DNA from: an uncultured Eubacteriales bacterium
GTDB lineage: Bacteria > Bacillota > Clostridia > Oscillospirales > Oscillospiraceae
DNA: 5,699 nt
NCBI GenBank assembly: GCA_902475435.1
Contig: CABRZL010000117.1
Span: 1 to 5,699 of the forward strand
Direction of reading: 5' to 3'
The notes under the pieces were generated by a model, which was given only the letters and a program-made list of their open reading frames with translations, ran no database searches and was not told where the DNA came from. Position 1 is the first letter of the stretch; the number at the start of each line of letters is the position of its first letter. Both the position numbers and the translations under genes were made by a program. Shown here piece after piece: positions 4,612 through 5,699 of the stretch.

Positions 4612-5699
4612 ATGCGGAAAATCATAAAATTTGCCCTCTGCCTTGCCGTTTTACTCTGCGTTAACTTGCAACCGCAATTGGCCTATGCCTGGGGAGACAG
4701 CGAGGGCGGGCGGCCGAGCTATATCACGGATGAGATCAATAACGGTGCTCTGGGCGAAACAATCACGTTTAACTCGATCAGCGATAATGCCGCCCTCAGT
4801 GGCGACGAAAAGAATTTTGTGGGCGCAAGGCAAGTTGACAGCGACTCTGCTATTTGGAATGCTGATACGATTGCGGCTAAGGACGGAGAAAAATATTACA
4901 TCCGCATGTATGTCCATAATGATAATCCCGGCGGAGATGATGCAGTGGCAAAGGACACCATGGTGCGTTTCGACATAGCAAAGGGTTCCGGCACGGAGGT
5001 GGAAGTGCAAGGAGTTATTACCAGCTCCAACGCTTCTCCTGCGGAATATTATGACAGCGTGCGCTTTACCAGCGACACTGCTTTCCATTTGGAGTACGCG
5101 TCCGGTTCGACATTTCTGGAGAATAATGGGATCGCGGCAGAAGGCGGCGTGGGGCTAAGTGACGAGATTGTGGAGAAAGAAAACGGCGTGCCGATTGGCT
5201 ACGATGCGCTGGACGGTAATCTTCCCGGTGGATTTCCCTATGATGCTTATGTGGGGATTGAGGTAAAAGTTGTTTATGATTATTCCTTTACCACAGAAAC
5301 TCAGGTACGGTTAGCGGGTGACGCAGATGCGGTGTGGCAAAAGGAAGTTGACGCAAAAGTCGGCGATGAGGTGGAGCTCCAGATCTCCTACCAGAATCTC
5401 GAGACTGCGGCTGTTTCGGATGTGATGGCAAAAAGCGTGTTACCAGATGGTCTGGAATATGTAGACGGTACGATGATGGTCTACAATTCTACCTATCCGC
5501 AAGGCTTTGCGGTTGAGGAAGGCGCAGTGTTATTTTCTGACGGAATTAACATCGGCAGCTACGAAAGTAACAGCGCAGCGTGTCTGCGCTTTACGGCAAA
5601 GGTGGTAGATGATGACCTGTCTTTTGGCGAAAATGCGTTGGTTAACTGGGGACAGATCGGGATCGGCTCGACTGTTAAACAGGATTCCGCCAGCGTGAT
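4612..5699 (+). CDS. Secreted DUF11-type repeat protein, 3' end missing
   Basis: AGAAAGGAG (4594-4602) lies 9 nt before ATG 4612, and the frame is open for 362 codons to the right edge. Residues 1-26 form a clear signal peptide (RKIIK, then a hydrophobic core, ending AYA), with cleavage likely before W27. The mature start has TFNSISDN (52-59) and GDEKNFV (64-70). Then come a beta-rich region with HNDNPGGDD (about 102-110) and a GYDALDGNLPGG motif (about 198-209). From about residue 244 a DUF11-like unit follows, with VGDEVELQISYQN (250-262) and LPDGLEYVDGT (277-287). DUF11 repeats are stalk-like and common in surface proteins. The motif order recalls proteins frequent in Patescibacteria. More repeats or a wall or membrane anchor probably lie beyond the edge. 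Codon use (11 GCG, 4 ACT) differs from the left-edge surface gene. Confidence 0.88.
   Translation, partial: MRKIIKFALCLAVLLCVNLQPQLAYAWGDSEGGRPSYITDEINNGALGETITFNSISDNAALSGDEKNFVGARQVDSDSAIWNADTIAAKDGEKYYIRMYVHNDNPGGDDAVAKDTMVRFDIAKGSGTEVEVQGVITSSNASPAEYYDSVRFTSDTAFHLEYASGSTFLENNGIAAEGGVGLSDEIVEKENGVPIGYDALDGNLPGGFPYDAYVGIEVKVVYDYSFTTETQVRLAGDADAVWQKEVDAKVGDEVELQISYQNLETAAVSDVMAKSVLPDGLEYVDGTMMVYNSTYPQGFAVEEGAVLFSDGINIGSYESNSAACLRFTAKVVDDDLSFGENALVNWGQIGIGSTVKQDSASV

Noticed and set aside
4651..5088. Minus-strand frame of 145 codons and plus-strand frame 4631-4978
   Set aside because: Both overlap the DUF11-type gene, which has a signal peptide, a ribosome site and a frame open to the edge.

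Overview
The window looks like bacterial accessory DNA, probably from a low-to-mid GC Gram-positive of the Clostridia type. The reasons are strong AAAGGAGG/GAGGTGAT Shine-Dalgarno sequences, oligo-T intrinsic terminators, and a short sigma-70 region 4 protein of a kind common in Clostridia integrative elements. Against a simple reading, both outermost genes encode secreted proteins whose motif order recalls families abundant in Patescibacteria (Candidatus Saccharibacteria). The host assignment is therefore tentative. Horizontal exchange of envelope genes, or a Patescibacteria host, are both possible. Nothing here is housekeeping.

Left half, minus strand, read right to left. A 55-residue protein gene (2337-2170) is followed by a strong intrinsic terminator (2100-2048). 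Next comes a 165-residue sigma-70 region 4 protein carrying a cysteine cluster (1997-1500). A promoter with an extended -10 follows (1465-1439), then a structured leader of about 160 nt (a long hairpin at 1435-1332 and a possible start-codon switch at 1326-1270). The last gene is a large secreted protein with a FISUMP-like motif, starting at GTG 1274 and running off the left edge. That gene was found by translating the reverse complement: 424 codons are open to the edge.

Centre and right half, plus strand. A sigma-A-like promoter (2566-2594) carries a perfect 28-bp palindrome at the expected transcription start (2599-2626). It precedes a 207-residue protein I do not recognise (2740-3363), which ends in an intrinsic terminator. 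A second transcription unit then starts from an extended -10 near 3445. It encodes a single-pass membrane protein (3481-4590) and, 21 bp downstream, a secreted DUF11-type repeat protein (4612 to the right edge, incomplete).

Taken together, this is two divergently oriented sets of genes with several layers of visible regulation (terminator-containing leader, structured leader, operator-like palindrome) controlling at least two secreted or surface proteins and a membrane protein. That the sigma-like protein drives any of these promoters is only an inference. No tRNA, rRNA, CRISPR array, transposase or attachment site was recognised.
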